This document shows positions 1-9,287 of a DNA stretch of 37,640 nt, one piece after another. Each line of letters begins with the position of its first letter. Positions within the stretch are counted from its first letter, which is position 1. The stretch covers positions 1 through 37,640 of the forward strand of contig JALSJE010000140.1 in the NCBI GenBank assembly GCA_026989495.1, written 5' to 3'. This DNA comes from Gammaproteobacteria bacterium (GTDB taxonomy: Bacteria > Pseudomonadota > Gammaproteobacteria > S144-34). The notes under the pieces were generated by a model. That model saw only the letters and a program-made list of their open reading frames with translations, searched no databases and was not told where the DNA came from. The translations under genes were made by a program, and so were the position numbers.

Positions 1-114
1 TTCCATTTCCTACTGGGGAAGTCAACTATACGGCAGGGCGCGGGGCGCGTCTTCCCTGCGGACGTGGGGGGAGTGGCGGCCGGAGCCCGCGCACCTCTGG
101 AAGCCATCTCAGAA

Positions 115-176
115 AGGAAACTCTGAAGGAAACTCTGATCAATCCGCTGCGCGGATTGATCAGAGTTTCCTTCAGA
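115..176. repeat. Perfect 26-bp hairpin with 12-nt tandem repeat
   Basis: Bases 122-147 are the exact reverse complement of 151-176, separated by three bases (tgc). The left arm is preceded by a tandem copy of aggaaactctga (115-126 and 127-138), so this 12-mer occurs twice directly and once inverted (160-171). The segment is close to half A+T, far below the GC of its surroundings. There is no T-tract on either side, so it does not look like an intrinsic terminator. It could be a mobile or REP-like palindrome or a protein-binding site; I do not recognise the family. Confidence 0.85.
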
Positions 177-344
177 TTCGGGACCCTGCCGGCGGTTACC
201 TTCAGGGCGCGGCACCGCGGCAAGGTGCCACCGACAGAGGCCGGATGCAAGCATGCAGTCGACCCCCCCTCACCTCAGCCCCTGGCAGCACGGGCGGCGT
301 CCATGTAAGACCTTCCGAAAGATCGGACCAAGGGGCGGGAGGGG

Positions 345-371
345 TTGACAAGCAGAGAGGAATATTAGAAA
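345..371 (+). promoter_or_regulatory. Possible sigma70 promoter for the candidate sRNA
   Basis: A perfect -35 hexamer TTGACA lies at 345-350. The best -10 candidate is tagaaa at 366-371, with a short 15-nt spacer. The -10 is poor, so this is only a tentative promoter for the structured segment that ends in the terminator at 441-472. Confidence 0.3.
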
Positions 372-377
372 CTGCAG

Positions 378-472
378 ATACGCTGATTGACCGGACCGGT
401 ACTCAGCGATCGACTCCTCCATCCTCCTTTGGTGGTTTTTGGCGCGGCTCCCACTTGCCGCGCCTTTTTTTT
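378..472 (+). ncRNA. Candidate small RNA with anti-Shine-Dalgarno loop
   Basis: There is no credible ORF here, but the segment lies between a TTGACA and a strong intrinsic terminator. It contains a CCTCC-rich stretch (actcctccatcctccttt). Bases 419-423 (ccatc) can pair with 431-435 (ggtgg), including one G-U pair, exposing the loop ctccttt, which is complementary to Shine-Dalgarno sequences of the AAAGGAG type. Small RNAs with CUCC-rich loops are known in other proteobacteria. The alternative is that it is the attenuated leader of the rplM operon, whose start is about 210 nt downstream. The 5' end is inferred. Confidence 0.35.
441..472 (+). terminator. Strong intrinsic terminator
   Basis: An 8-bp stem ggcgcggc (441-448) / gccgcgcc (457-464) with an 8-nt loop is followed at once by eight T residues (465-472). 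This is the cleanest Rho-independent terminator in the window. No protein-coding gene precedes it within the window on this strand, which is the main argument for a small RNA or a leader attenuator here. Confidence 0.85.
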
Positions 473-600
473 GGCCCTCCTGCCGTTCCCGCGGGCGGCT
501 CCCTCTCGAGGGCGCATCGGGTCGGTGTGCGCGGAGTGCACCCCCGTCTCCACCCCCGCCATCCCGTGGGCGGCTGGAGCAGGACACCGGGAGGCAGCCC

Positions 601-629
601 TTGTGCCCGCGCCGGCCGGCCGCTATGCT
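601..629 (+). promoter_or_regulatory. rplM-rpsI promoter
   Basis: A -35 TTGTGC at 601-606 and a -10 TATGCT at 624-629 are separated by the optimal 17 nt, placing the start of transcription near 636 and leaving a leader of about 50 nt before rplM. It lies downstream of the terminator at 441-472, so rplM has its own promoter. Confidence 0.6.
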
Positions 630-685
630 ATGCCGCCTTCCCCGCCGGGGAAAGGTTGGCTTTTCCTCGCTTTCGGAGACGGACC

Positions 686-1114
686 ATGCGGACCTACAGC
701 GCGAGGCCCGAGACGGTGCGGCGTGACTGGTACGTGGTGGATGCCACGGGAAAGACCTTGGGGCGGCTCGCCTCCGAGATCGCGCGCCGCCTGCGCGGCA
801 AGCACAAGCCCGTATACACGCCGCACGTGGATACCGGCGACTACATCATCGTGGTCAACGCCGCGAAGATCCGCGTCACCGGGCGCAAGCTCACGGACAA
901 GGTCTACCACTGGCACACGGGCTACCCCGGCGGCATCAAGTCCATCACGCTGGAGAAGCTGCTCGCCAAGCACCCGGAGCGGGTGATCGAACGCGCCGTG
1001 CGCGGCATGCTGCCGCGAAATCCTCTCGGGCGGGCCATGTTCAAGAAGCTCAAGGTGTACGCGGGCCCGGACCATCCGCATCAGGCCCAGCAGCCCAAGC
1101 CGCTGGACATCTGA
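686..1114 (+). CDS. rplM: 50S ribosomal protein L13
   Basis: This 142-residue protein has the same length as E. coli L13. It is a large-subunit protein that binds 23S rRNA early in 50S assembly. The family core is clear: [16 protein letters not shown] near the N-terminus, then [13 protein letters not shown] and the C-terminal [18 protein letters not shown] with [12 protein letters not shown]. The ORF track opens the frame at 245, but homology begins at the ATG at 686, which follows a GGAG and lies downstream of the promoter, so 686 is the start. rpsI follows after 21 nt in the usual rplM-rpsI operon. Confidence 0.97.
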   Translation: MRTYSARPETVRRDWYVVDATGKTLGRLASEIARRLRGKHKPVYTPHVDTGDYIIVVNAAKIRVTGRKLTDKVYHWHTGYPGGIKSITLEKLLAKHPERVIERAVRGMLPRNPLGRAMFKKLKVYAGPDHPHQAQQPKPLDI

Positions 1115-1135
1115 GCGCAGCTCCGGAGCACTCAC

Positions 1136-1537
1136 ATGGCACAGGTCCAGAACTACTACTACGGCACCGGCCGGCGCAAGACCTCCACTGCGCGCGTCTT
1201 CCTCAAGGAGGGCGGCAGCGGCCAGATCGTGGTCAACGGCCGCCCCCTCGACCGGTACTTCGGGCGCGAGACCGCCCGCATGATCGTGCGCCAGCCGCTG
1301 GAGCTGGTGCAGATGGCCGACCGCTTCGATATCAAGGTGACGGTCAAGGGCGGCGGCATCAGCGGGCAGGCGGGCGCCATCCGCTTGGGGCTCGCCCGCG
1401 CCCTCATCGCCTACGACGAGAGCCTCCGGCCCGCGCTGCGCAAGGCCGGCTTCGTCACCCGCGACGCGCGCATGGTCGAGCGCAAGAAGCCCGGCCTCCA
1501 CAAGGCCCGCAAGCGGCCGCAATACTCCAAGCGCTGA
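1136..1537 (+). CDS. rpsI: 30S ribosomal protein S9
   Basis: This 133-residue protein (E. coli has 130) is a component of the 30S head whose C-terminal tail reaches toward the P-site tRNA. It has the family N-terminal [15 protein letters not shown], the central [19 protein letters not shown] and the basic tail ending in [11 protein letters not shown], whose last lysine-arginine pair is diagnostic. The ATG at 1136 has a GGAG about 10 nt upstream. It is co-transcribed with rplM. Confidence 0.97.
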   Translation: MAQVQNYYYGTGRRKTSTARVFLKEGGSGQIVVNGRPLDRYFGRETARMIVRQPLELVQMADRFDIKVTVKGGGISGQAGAIRLGLARALIAYDESLRPALRKAGFVTRDARMVERKKPGLHKARKRPQYSKR

Positions 1538-1554
1538 GAGCAGGCCGGGCCTGC

Positions 1555-1594
1555 GCCGCCTGCCACAGGCGGGGAAAGGTGCCCCGCAGGCGGC
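1555..1594 (+). terminator. GC hairpin after rpsI, no T-tract
   Basis: A 9-bp stem gccgcctgc (1555-1563) / gcaggcggc (1586-1594), with an inner gggg/cccc pairing, lies 17 nt past the rpsI stop. A smaller stem gcaggc/gcctgc precedes it at 1540-1554. With no T-run it may act as an RNA-stabilising 3' end or a Rho-assisted terminator. Confidence 0.45.
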
Positions 1595-1609
1595 ACCGGG
1601 GATCCGGGC

Positions 1610-1638
1610 TTGTCGGTCCTGGCATCGGCCTGTATCTT
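1610..1638 (+). promoter_or_regulatory. tRNA-Gln promoter
   Basis: A -35 TTGTCG (1610-1615) and a -10 TATCTT (1633-1638) with 17-nt spacing lie 13 nt before the mature tRNA 5' end, so transcription would begin a few bases before the tRNA. Confidence 0.6.
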
Positions 1639-1651
1639 TTTGAAAGCGTTT

Positions 1652-1725
1652 TGGGGGATCGTCTAGCGGTAGGACGGCGGGCTCTGGACCCGCTAACCCA
1701 GGTTCGAATCCTGGTCCCCCAGCCA
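1652..1725 (+). tRNA. glnX: tRNA-Gln(CTG), CCA encoded
   Basis: A full cloverleaf can be drawn. The acceptor stem tggggga (1652-1658) pairs with tccccca (1715-1721). The anticodon stem gcggg (1677-1681) / cccgc (1689-1693) closes a 7-base loop ctctgga with anticodon CTG at 1684-1686. The T-arm is ccagg-ttcgaat-cctgg. A discriminator G and an encoded CCA end the gene at 1725. The tRNA reads glutamine codon CAG. The acceptor start and the D-arm follow the gammaproteobacterial tRNA-Gln pattern. Confidence 0.97.
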
Positions 1726-1735
1726 TCCCCCTGTC

Positions 1736-1769
1736 ACAGGCCCCGGCCTCCCGCCGGGGCCTGTCGTTT
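1736..1769 (+). terminator. Terminator after tRNA-Gln
   Basis: A perfect 12-bp stem, acaggccccggc (1736-1747) / gccggggcctgt (1753-1764), with a 5-nt loop is followed by cgttt. The stem is strong and the T-tract weak. It separates the tRNA from the promoter at 1785. Confidence 0.75.
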
Positions 1770-1784
1770 CCGGACGGCCCCCCC

Positions 1785-1812
1785 TTGACAGCCTCCGTGT
1801 TCCGTCTATTCT
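1785..1812 (+). promoter_or_regulatory. Promoter of the peroxidase operon
   Basis: A perfect TTGACA (1785-1790) and a TATTCT -10 (1807-1812) are spaced by 16 nt. Transcription would start near 1819, inside the palindromic operator-like sequence listed next, leaving a leader of about 105 nt before the peroxidase ATG. Such a near-consensus promoter fits a gene controlled by a repressor. Confidence 0.65.
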
Positions 1813-1813
1813 C

Positions 1814-1839
1814 AGTCTTAGACTAAGTCTAGAGTCTAG
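1814..1839 (+). promoter_or_regulatory. Palindromic operator-like cluster over the start site
   Basis: The word agtct occurs at 1814-1818, 1826-1830 and 1833-1837. The segment contains overlapping palindromes: cttag-a-ctaag (1817-1827), tagac-taa-gtcta (1819-1831) and ctag-agt-ctag (1829-1839). They begin just after the -10 and cover the expected transcription start, where a dimeric repressor would bind. The regulator is unknown; Rrf2-type or Fur-type proteins are candidates only by analogy. Confidence 0.5.
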
Positions 1840-1925
1840 GTCGTTAAACGGCTGCCACCGGCAGGGTGGCCTTGCGAAAGGCCCCAAGGGGCCAGGAACG
1901 AGACAGCCGGAGGAGAGGAAGAACC

Positions 1926-3071
1926 ATGCGTCTCGACCGTAGCCTGAGGATCCTACTGATGGCCGGCACCTGCTGGGCCGGTGCGGCACTGGCGGCGCCG
2001 CCGCTGGGCCTGCCCCCAGTGCCGGTCCCCGAAGGCAACCCCATCACGCCCGAGAAGGTGAAGCTCGGCGAGCGGCTCTTCCACGAGAAGCGCTTCAGCG
2101 CCGACGGCTCCGTGAGCTGCGCCACCTGCCACAAGCCCGAGCTAGCCTTCACCGACGGCCTGCCCGTGGCCGAGGGCATCCGCAAGCAGAAGGGCACGCG
2201 CAACACGCCCACGGTGGTGAACGCCGCCTTCTACACCAGCCAGTTCTGGGACGGGCGCCGCCCCAGCCTGGAGGAGCAGGCCAAGGACCCCTTCGTCAAC
2301 CCCATCGAGCACGGGCTCGAGAGCCATGGGCCCATTCTCGAGGTGGTGCGCACCGATCCGCAGTACCGTGCGCAATTCCGCAGGGTCTTCGGCGTGACGC
2401 CGGACGAGATCACCATCGACCATGTGGTGCAGGCCATCGCCGCCTTCGAGCGTACGGTCATCTCCGGCGACTCGCCCTTCGACCGCTACCTCTACGGCGG
2501 CGACAAGACGGCGCTGTCGGAATCGGCCATCCGCGGACTCAAGGTCTTCCGCACCAAGGGCCGCTGCGTGGACTGCCACAAGATCGAGCAGACCAGCGCC
2601 ACCTTCACCGACAACGACTTCCACAACCTCGGGGTGGGCTTCAAGCGCATCGCCCCGCGTCTGCACGAGATCGTGGCCAGGTTCCGTGAGGCCAGGGCCC
2701 GGGGGGCGGATCTCGACGAGTCGGTGCTGACCGAGGCCGAGGTCTCGGAGCTCGGCCGCTTCGCCGTCACCGGGCGCATCTCCGATCTGGGGCGCTTCAA
2801 GACGCCGACCCTGCGCAACGTCGCCGTCACCGCCCCCTACATGCACGACGGCAGCCTCAAGACTCTGGAGGAAGTCGTCGAGTTCTACGACAAGGGCGGC
2901 GAGGCCAACGACTTCCTCGACGGCGGCATCCGGCCGCTCAAGCTCACCGAGCAGGAGAAGAGGGACCTGGTCGAGTTCCTCAGGTCCCTGACCAGCCCGC
3001 GCTTCGCCAGGGCCGCCCGCGCGCAGGGTGCCTCCGGCGCGGATGCCGTGCGTACGGCGCAGGCCCGGTAG
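1926..3071 (+). CDS. Di-heme cytochrome c peroxidase (MauG/CcpA family)
   Basis: This 381-residue periplasmic protein belongs to the bacterial di-haem peroxidase family, which reduces hydrogen peroxide with electrons from small c-type cytochromes. A signal peptide (about residues 1-24, ending ALAA) precedes two haem motifs: CATCH at about 65-69 (high-spin site) and CVDCH at about 214-218 (electron-transfer site). PYMHDGSLKTLEEVVEFY near 304 supplies the distal methionine (about M306) typical of true peroxidases rather than MauG proper. The track start at 1866 is rejected because the ATG at 1926 follows an AGGAGAGG and opens the signal peptide. It is first in a three-gene operon; the natural acceptor or donor protein is unknown. 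Confidence 0.9.
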   Translation: MRLDRSLRILLMAGTCWAGAALAAPPLGLPPVPVPEGNPITPEKVKLGERLFHEKRFSADGSVSCATCHKPELAFTDGLPVAEGIRKQKGTRNTPTVVNAAFYTSQFWDGRRPSLEEQAKDPFVNPIEHGLESHGPILEVVRTDPQYRAQFRRVFGVTPDEITIDHVVQAIAAFERTVISGDSPFDRYLYGGDKTALSESAIRGLKVFRTKGRCVDCHKIEQTSATFTDNDFHNLGVGFKRIAPRLHEIVARFREARARGADLDESVLTEAEVSELGRFAVTGRISDLGRFKTPTLRNVAVTAPYMHDGSLKTLEEVVEFYDKGGEANDFLDGGIRPLKLTEQEKRDLVEFLRSLTSPRFARAARAQGASGADAVRTAQAR

Positions 3072-3138
3072 CCAGCATGCCGCCCGCGGCCCCCTTGGTG
3101 CGACGGGCGGGCAGGTTCATGCCAGGAGGAGTGGAGCC

Positions 3139-4215
<1,077 letters not shown>

Positions 4216-4262
4216 TGGCGGTGCAGGTTCGGGCGCGGAAGGACACAGGAGGAGCGAGGACC

Positions 4263-4679
4263 ATGCGGTACCACGACACGCTCAAGCACTTCATGGCCGC
4301 GGGCGCGGCGGCGCTGGCGCTGGGGGCGGCATCCGCCGGCGCGGACGAATTCACCCGGGCGGATCTCGAGAAGTGGCGCAAGGAGTTCATGGCGGTGGTG
4401 CAGGAGGGCGAGCGGCTCTTCCATAGCGGCAAGCTCGGGGGCAATACGGTCTCCTGCGACATGTGCCACCCCAACGCCAGCAACACCCATCCGGAGACCT
4501 ACCCCAAGTTCCAGAAGCAGCTCGGCGAGGTGGCCACGCTGCGCCAGATGATCAACTGGTGCATCGAGAACCCGCTGGAGGGCAAGCCGCTGCCGCTCGA
4601 CGACCCGCGCATGGTCGCGCTCGAGGCCTACATCACCTACGAGCGCCGGGGCGTCAAGCTCGACCCGGGCAAGCACTGA
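4263..4679 (+). CDS. Mono-heme c-type cytochrome, SoxA/TsdA-like
   Basis: This 138-residue periplasmic cytochrome has a signal peptide (about 1-27, ending in an Ala/Gly-rich ASAGA) and one haem motif, CDMCH, at about 65-69. The following sequence, LRQMINWCIENPLEGKPL then ALEAYITYERRG, resembles the single-domain fold of SoxA and thiosulfate dehydrogenase cytochromes, in which a cysteine (here about C100) can act near the haem. That family assignment is inference from pattern, not search. The start at 4263 follows ggaggagcg and opens the signal peptide; the longer track frame is an overlap with the upstream gene. It is the likely electron partner of the peroxidase at 1926. Confidence 0.75.
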   Translation: MRYHDTLKHFMAAGAAALALGAASAGADEFTRADLEKWRKEFMAVVQEGERLFHSGKLGGNTVSCDMCHPNASNTHPETYPKFQKQLGEVATLRQMINWCIENPLEGKPLPLDDPRMVALEAYITYERRGVKLDPGKH

Positions 4680-4705
4680 GCCCCCAGCGGGCCATGCGCG
4701 CTCCG

Positions 4706-4736
4706 GCGGGGCCGGCGCGCCGGCCCCGCTTCTTTT
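4706..4736 (+). terminator. Terminator of the peroxidase operon
   Basis: A perfect self-complementary 24-mer (arms 4706-4717 and 4718-4729, inner bases forming the loop) is followed by ttctttt, 26 nt after the cytochrome stop. Confidence 0.85.
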
Positions 4737-4967
4737 CGGCCCTTCCGCCTTGCTCGTGCGCGCCTCCCTCGTCGAGGCGCATCGCGGCCGGCGTGCGCCG
4801 GCAGGGCGCTTGGCAGCGCCGGCCGCTCCCTCGAGGAAGGGAAAGGGGGAGAGCGCGGCTGGCTGCGACCCGACCCCACGATGATGCCCTGGGGCGGCGG
4901 GGCCTGCAGGCGGCCGGCAGGGCCGTGCAGCCACCTCCCTGCAGACGGTCGTCGGGCCCGGGCCTGC
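4737..4967. other. Intergenic stretch with GC-rich inverted repeats
   Basis: Together with the terminator this makes a gap of about 320 nt without a gene. It holds several short palindromes, for example gccggcg-tg-cgccggc near 4789, and two versions of a ctccctcg-cgagg motif. One of them, followed by cgcatcg, is loosely similar to bases 498-532. I see no ORF with codon signal or homology. Confidence 0.5.
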
Positions 4968-4973
4968 TAGAAT
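4965..4973 (+). promoter_or_regulatory. Extended -10 promoter of the FAD/Fe-S gene
   Basis: TGcTAGAAT at 4965-4973 is an extended -10 box with no good -35. It overlaps the first in-frame ATG (4972), so that ATG cannot be the start of the message. This supports the ATG at 4999 as the initiation codon, with a leader of roughly 18 nt. Confidence 0.55.
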
Positions 4974-4998
4974 GGGCGCCCTTCCGGCGGCGGGCCCC

Positions 4999-7900
4999 AT
5001 GAGCGAAACCCAGCGCATCCGCGAGATCCCCTACAACTACACCTCCTTCTCGGACCGCGAGATCGTGGTCCGCTTCCTGGGCGAGCCCATGTGGGAGGTG
5101 ATCGAGCGGCTTCGCGCCTCGCGCCGCACGGGGATCTCGGCGCGCCTCCTGTTCGAGGTGCTGGGCGACCTCTGGGTGGTCACCCGCAACCCCTTCCTGC
5201 AGGAGGACCTGCTCGCCGACCGGCGCCGGCGCGAGGCACTGGTGGCAGCCATGCGCCGCCGCATCGCCGAGGTCGAGGCCCGCGCCGAGGGCAACCCGCT
5301 GGCGCTCAGGCTCGCCACCGCGGCGCGCGAAGCGGTGTCGCGCTTCGAGGCCTGGTTCCCGCGCCAGCGCGCGCTGCGCCGCCGGGCCCTGCGGGCGCTC
5401 GCCCGCGCCACCCGCCGCGAGAACGTGGACTTCTCCCCCTACGCGCGGGTGGCCCACGCCACGGACGCCACCGACTGGCGCGTGGAGCTGCCCTTCGTGG
5501 TCGTCTCGCCCGACACCGAGGCCGAGGTGGCGGCCGTGGTGCGCGCCTGCATCGAGCTCGGGCTCACCGTCATCCCCCGCGGCGGCGGCACGGGCTACAC
5601 CGGCTCGGCCGTGCCGCTCGACGAGGCGAGCGCCGTCGTCAACACCGAGAAGCTGGAGGGACTGGGGCCGGTGGAGCTGCGTGCCTTGCCGGGCGTGGAC
5701 GGCGAGGTGCCCACCATCCGTGCCGAGGCGGGGGTGGTCACGCGCCGCGTGGCCGAGGCGGCCGAGCGGGCCGGATATGTCTTCGCCGTGGACCCCACCT
5801 CGCAGGACGCCTGCACCATCGGCGGCAATATCGCCATGAACGCCGGCGGCAAGAAGGCGGTGCTGTGGGGCACCACGCTCGACAACCTCGTCTCCTGGCG
5901 CATGGTCACGCCCGACGGCGATTGGCTGGAGATCGAGCGCATCGGCCACAACCTCGGCCGCATCCACGACCAGCCCGAGGTGCGCTTCCGCATCACCCGC
6001 TACGGGCCGGACGGGCGCAGCCCGCGCGGGGAGCCGGAGGAGATCCGGGTGCCCGGCGCGGCCCTGCGCAAGTCGGGTCTGGGCAAGGACGTCACGGACA
6101 AGTTCCTCGCCGGCATCCCGGGCGTGCAGAAGGAGGGCTGCGACGGCATCGTCACCTCGGCGGTGTTCGTGCTGCACCGCTTACCCGCCCACACCCGCAC
6201 CGTGTGCCTGGAGTTCTTCGGCGCCGACCTGCGCCCGGCGGTGGAGGCCATCGTGGCGGTGAAGGCCCATGTCGAGGCCCGCCCCGGCGTGGTGCTGTCC
6301 GGCCTGGAGCACCTGGACGAGCGCTATCTCAAGGCCGTCGGCTACGCCAGCAAGGCCCCGCGCCGGGAGCGCCCGCGCATGGTGCTGCTCGCCGACATCT
6401 CCGGTGACGACGAGACCGCCGTGGCCGCGGCCGCCTCCGAGGTGGTGCGCATCGCCAACGCGCGCGAGGGCGAGGGCTTCGTGGCCGCGAGCCCCGAGGC
6501 GCGCCGGCGCTTCTGGGCCGACCGCGCGCGCACCGCCGCCATCGCCGCCCACACCAACGCCTTCAAGATCAACGAGGACGTGGTGATCCCGCTCGAGCGC
6601 CTCGCCGACTACACCGAAGGCGTCGAGCGCATCAACATCGAGCACTCCATCGCCAACAAGCTGCGTATCGTCGCGGCGGTGGAGGCCTTCGTGGCCGGCC
6701 CCATGGCGGCGGTCCGGGAGGGGCGCGACTACGAGGCCTCGGCCGAGCTGGACGCCATCCTCGAGGGCAAGCGCCAGGCCGCGCGCGAGCTGCTCGCGCG
6801 GGTGCGCTCGCGCTGGGAGGCCCTGCTCGCGGCGCTCGACGAGCCCGCGGCCGACCACCCGGAGCTGCTCGACGAGGCCGCCCGCGCCGCCCTGCGCCCG
6901 GGCGACACCCTCGCCGACCTGCTCCTGCGGCGGGCGCTGCGGGTCTCCTACAGGCGCGAGGTGCGCCGGCCGCTGGAGGAGATCTTCACCGGCGAGGCCT
7001 TCGCCCCCGTGCGCCGGCGGCTCGACGCCATCCACGCCGAGATCCGCGCGAGCCGCCTGTTCGTGGCCCTGCACATGCACGCGGGCGACGGCAACGTCCA
7101 CACCAACATCCCGGTCCTGTCCAGCGACTACCACATGCTGCGCGAGGCCGAACGCATCGTGGACCGCATCATGGCGCTGGCCCGCCGCCTCGGCGGGGTC
7201 ATCTCCGGCGAGCACGGCATCGGCATCACCAAGCTGCGGTACCTGGAGCCCGAGGCGATCGAGGCCTTCGCCGCCTACAAGCGCCGCGTCGATCCCGAGG
7301 GGCGCTTCAACCGCGGCAAGCTCCTGCCCGGCGGGGGGCTCGAGCGCGCCTACACGCCCTCGCTGCGTCTGGTGCAGCAGGAGGCCCTGATCCTGGAGGA
7401 GAGCGCCCTCGGCGCCCTCAACGACGACATCCGCCACTGCCTGCGCTGCGGCAAGTGCAAGCCGGTCTGCAGCACCCATGTCCCCCGCGCGAACCTGCTG
7501 TACTCGCCGCGCAACAAGATCCTCGCCGCCGGCATGCTCGTCGAGGCCTTCCTCTACGAGGAGCAGACCCGGCGCGGCGTGTCCGTACGCCACTTCGAGG
7601 AGCTCGCCGACGTGGCCGACCACTGCACGGTCTGCCGCAAGTGTGCCGCCCCGTGTCCGGTGGACATCGACTTCGGCGAGGTCACCATGCGCATCCGGTC
7701 CATCCTGCGCGAGCGGGCCGGGCGCTGCGGCAGCCCCGCCACGCGCGCCGCCATGGCCTTCCTGAACCTCACCGACCCGCGCATGGTGCATGCAGGCCGG
7801 GCCCTGCTCGCGCGCGCGGGCTTCGGGATGCTGCGCGCGGTCCACACCGCCGCGCGCCGTCTCGGACTGGTGGGGCCGCGCGCCGAGCGGCGGCCGCCTG

Positions 7901-8985
7901 CACCCACCACCGGACGCCCGCGCGTGGCGGCCCAGGTGCTGCACTTCGTGCGCCGCCCGGTGGAGGCCGAGGTCCCCGCGCGCACCATGCGCCAGGCGCT
8001 CGGGCTCGGCGCCGAGCGCGACGTGGTGCCCATCCTGCGCGACCCGGCGCGCGCGGGCGAGGACACCGAGGCCGTGCTCTACTTTCCCGGCTGCGGCTCG
8101 GAGCGGCTGTTCGGGCAGGTGGGGCTCGCCACGCTGGCGATGCTGTGGGAGACGGGGGCGCGCACCGTGCTCCCGCCCGGCTACCTCTGCTGCGGCTACC
8201 CCCAGCGCGCCGCCGGCGACGAGGTGCGCGCCCGCCGCATCGTCACCGACAACCGGGTGCTGCTGCACCGCATGGCCAACGGGCTCGCCTGGCTCGACAT
8301 ACGCGCCGTCATCGTCTCCTGCGGCACCTGCATGGACCAGCTCGACGCCTACGAGCTCGGCCAGGTCTTCCCGGGCGCACGTCTCGTGGACATCCACGAG
8401 TACCTGCTGGAGCGGGGCGTGCGCATGGAAGGCGGCGGGCGCCCGCGCTACCTGTTCCATGACCCCTGCCACAGCCCCCTCAGGACCTACGGGGCGGCCG
8501 AGGTGGCCCGCGCGCTCACGGGGCAGGACGTGCCGCTCACCGATCGTTGCTGCGGCGAGGCCGGCACCTTCGCCGTCTCCCGCCCGGACGTGGCGGTGCA
8601 GGTGCGCTTCCGCAAGGTCGAGTCGTTGCGTGCGGCCCTCCAGGCGCTCAAGGGCCGGTCGCATGCGGCCCCCCGTGAGGCGTGGGCGAGCGGCATGTCC
8701 GGGGGTTCGGGATCGGAGCCGGAGCCCGGCCCTGCCGCCTCCGGGCGCGGCGCCGCTTCCCGCGACCGGCCGCTGCGCGACCCCGTGTCCGCGGCGCCCG
8801 GCGAAGCCAAGGTGCTCACCGCGTGCCCCGCGTGCCTGCAGGGGCTGTCGCGCTACCGCCTCGACACCGGCCTCGAGGCCGACTACCTGGTGGTGGAGCT
8901 CGCGCGCCGGCGGTTGGGGCCGGACTGGCAGGCGCGCTTCCTCGAGCGCGTCCGGCGCGGCGGCATCGAGCGGGTGATGCTGTGA
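4999..8985 (+). CDS. Giant FAD-linked dehydrogenase with Fe-S and CCG domains
   Basis: This 1328-residue protein joins a D-lactate/glycolate dehydrogenase-like flavin subunit to an electron-transfer subunit. The order is: N-terminal DUF3683-like region ([22 protein letters not shown], about 5-130); PCMH FAD-binding domain ([14 protein letters not shown] near 193); FAD-oxidase C-terminal domain with [12 protein letters not shown] near 695 and GEHGIGITK; two 4Fe-4S motifs ([11 protein letters not shown] near 814, [12 protein letters not shown] near 876); and two CCG modules (CCGYPQ near 1064, CCGEAGTF near 1184). Such proteins oxidise a 2-hydroxy acid and feed electrons to the quinone pool; the substrate is not readable. 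A low-complexity insert at about 1219-1258 is flanked in DNA by inverted repeats. Confidence 0.85.
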   Translation: MSETQRIREIPYNYTSFSDREIVVRFLGEPMWEVIERLRASRRTGISARLLFEVLGDLWVVTRNPFLQEDLLADRRRREALVAAMRRRIAEVEARAEGNPLALRLATAAREAVSRFEAWFPRQRALRRRALRALARATRRENVDFSPYARVAHATDATDWRVELPFVVVSPDTEAEVAAVVRACIELGLTVIPRGGGTGYTGSAVPLDEASAVVNTEKLEGLGPVELRALPGVDGEVPTIRAEAGVVTRRVAEAAERAGYVFAVDPTSQDACTIGGNIAMNAGGKKAVLWGTTLDNLVSWRMVTPDGDWLEIERIGHNLGRIHDQPEVRFRITRYGPDGRSPRGEPEEIRVPGAALRKSGLGKDVTDKFLAGIPGVQKEGCDGIVTSAVFVLHRLPAHTRTVCLEFFGADLRPAVEAIVAVKAHVEARPGVVLSGLEHLDERYLKAVGYASKAPRRERPRMVLLADISGDDETAVAAAASEVVRIANAREGEGFVAASPEARRRFWADRARTAAIAAHTNAFKINEDVVIPLERLADYTEGVERINIEHSIANKLRIVAAVEAFVAGPMAAVREGRDYEASAELDAILEGKRQAARELLARVRSRWEALLAALDEPAADHPELLDEAARAALRPGDTLADLLLRRALRVSYRREVRRPLEEIFTGEAFAPVRRRLDAIHAEIRASRLFVALHMHAGDGNVHTNIPVLSSDYHMLREAERIVDRIMALARRLGGVISGEHGIGITKLRYLEPEAIEAFAAYKRRVDPEGRFNRGKLLPGGGLERAYTPSLRLVQQEALILEESALGALNDDIRHCLRCGKCKPVCSTHVPRANLLYSPRNKILAAGMLVEAFLYEEQTRRGVSVRHFEELADVADHCTVCRKCAAPCPVDIDFGEVTMRIRSILRERAGRCGSPATRAAMAFLNLTDPRMVHAGRALLARAGFGMLRAVHTAARRLGLVGPRAERRPPAPTTGRPRVAAQVLHFVRRPVEAEVPARTMRQALGLGAERDVVPILRDPARAGEDTEAVLYFPGCGSERLFGQVGLATLAMLWETGARTVLPPGYLCCGYPQRAAGDEVRARRIVTDNRVLLHRMANGLAWLDIRAVIVSCGTCMDQLDAYELGQVFPGARLVDIHEYLLERGVRMEGGGRPRYLFHDPCHSPLRTYGAAEVARALTGQDVPLTDRCCGEAGTFAVSRPDVAVQVRFRKVESLRAALQALKGRSHAAPREAWASGMSGGSGSEPEPGPAASGRGAASRDRPLRDPVSAAPGEAKVLTACPACLQGLSRYRLDTGLEADYLVVELARRRLGPDWQARFLERVRRGGIERVML
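8653..8771. repeat. 119-nt in-frame segment with 10-bp inverted ends
   Basis: The segment begins with ggccggtcgc (8653-8662) and ends with its exact reverse complement gcgaccggcc (8762-8771). It encodes a Gly/Ala/Ser/Pro-rich stretch (about 40 residues, including [14 protein letters not shown]) between a helix of the last CCG module and the conserved [15 protein letters not shown]. Family members normally have only a short linker there. The reading frame stays open. It looks like a small palindromic element tolerated in a loop; clear similarity to the other repeats in the window was not established. Confidence 0.55.
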
Positions 8986-9058
8986 GGGAAGAGACGTGAG
9001 GCGGGCGGCGGGTGCCGCGTGACCTCCCGCTCGCCTCCCGTCTCCCGCCTGTCGCCCT

Positions 9059-9064
9059 TACAAT
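9059..9064 (+). promoter_or_regulatory. -10-like TACAAT before the small membrane protein
   Basis: TACAAT at 9059-9064 precedes the GTG at 9073 by 8 nt and the GTG at 9082 by 17 nt. No recognisable -35 is present. If used, the message would be leaderless from 9073 or carry about a 10-nt leader to 9082. Confidence 0.35.
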
Positions 9065-9081
9065 ATAGAGGTGTGGGGGAC

Positions 9082-9282
9082 GTGGGTCGCTTCCTCGTCA
9101 TCCTGGGTCTGGTGCTGGTGGCGGTGGGGCTTCTCCTGCCGCTCCTGGGCAAGCTCGGCCTCGGGCGTCTGCCGGGCGACATCGTGATCGAGCGCGACGG
9201 CTTCCGCCTCTATATTCCCTTGATGACCTCGCTCCTGGTGAGCCTGGTCCTCACCCTCATCCTCTGGCTCATCAACCGGTAA
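9082..9282 (+). CDS. DUF2905 family small membrane protein
   Basis: This 66-residue protein (GRFLVILGLVLVAVG...) has two membrane segments (about 3-20 and 44-63) separated by the conserved loop GLGRLPGDIVIERDGFRLYIPL. It is an almost exact fit in length and pattern to the DUF2905 family of inner-membrane proteins of unknown function. The homologous region starts at the GTG at 9082, preceded by AGAGG at 9067-9071. A GTG at 9073 is the alternative, and the track start at 9019 precedes the promoter-like sequence. Its role is unknown. Confidence 0.8.
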   Translation: MGRFLVILGLVLVAVGLLLPLLGKLGLGRLPGDIVIERDGFRLYIPLMTSLLVSLVLTLILWLINR

Positions 9283-9287
9283 GGGAG

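Noticed and set aside
115-176. Intrinsic terminator
   Set aside because: Very strong stem but no T-tract on either strand, and no gene ending beside it in the window.
245-685. N-terminal extension of rplM in the ORF track (start at 245)
   Set aside because: L13 homology starts exactly at 686 with the right family length; a terminator and a good promoter lie inside the supposed extension.
1866-1925. Upstream start of the di-haem peroxidase
   Set aside because: The extension has no homology and precedes the clear ribosome site and signal peptide at 1926.
4654-8664. Long minus-strand ORFs opposite the FAD/Fe-S dehydrogenase
   Set aside because: Antisense shadows of a GC-rich gene; low-complexity His/Arg/Gly/Ala translations without domains, while the plus strand has full homology.
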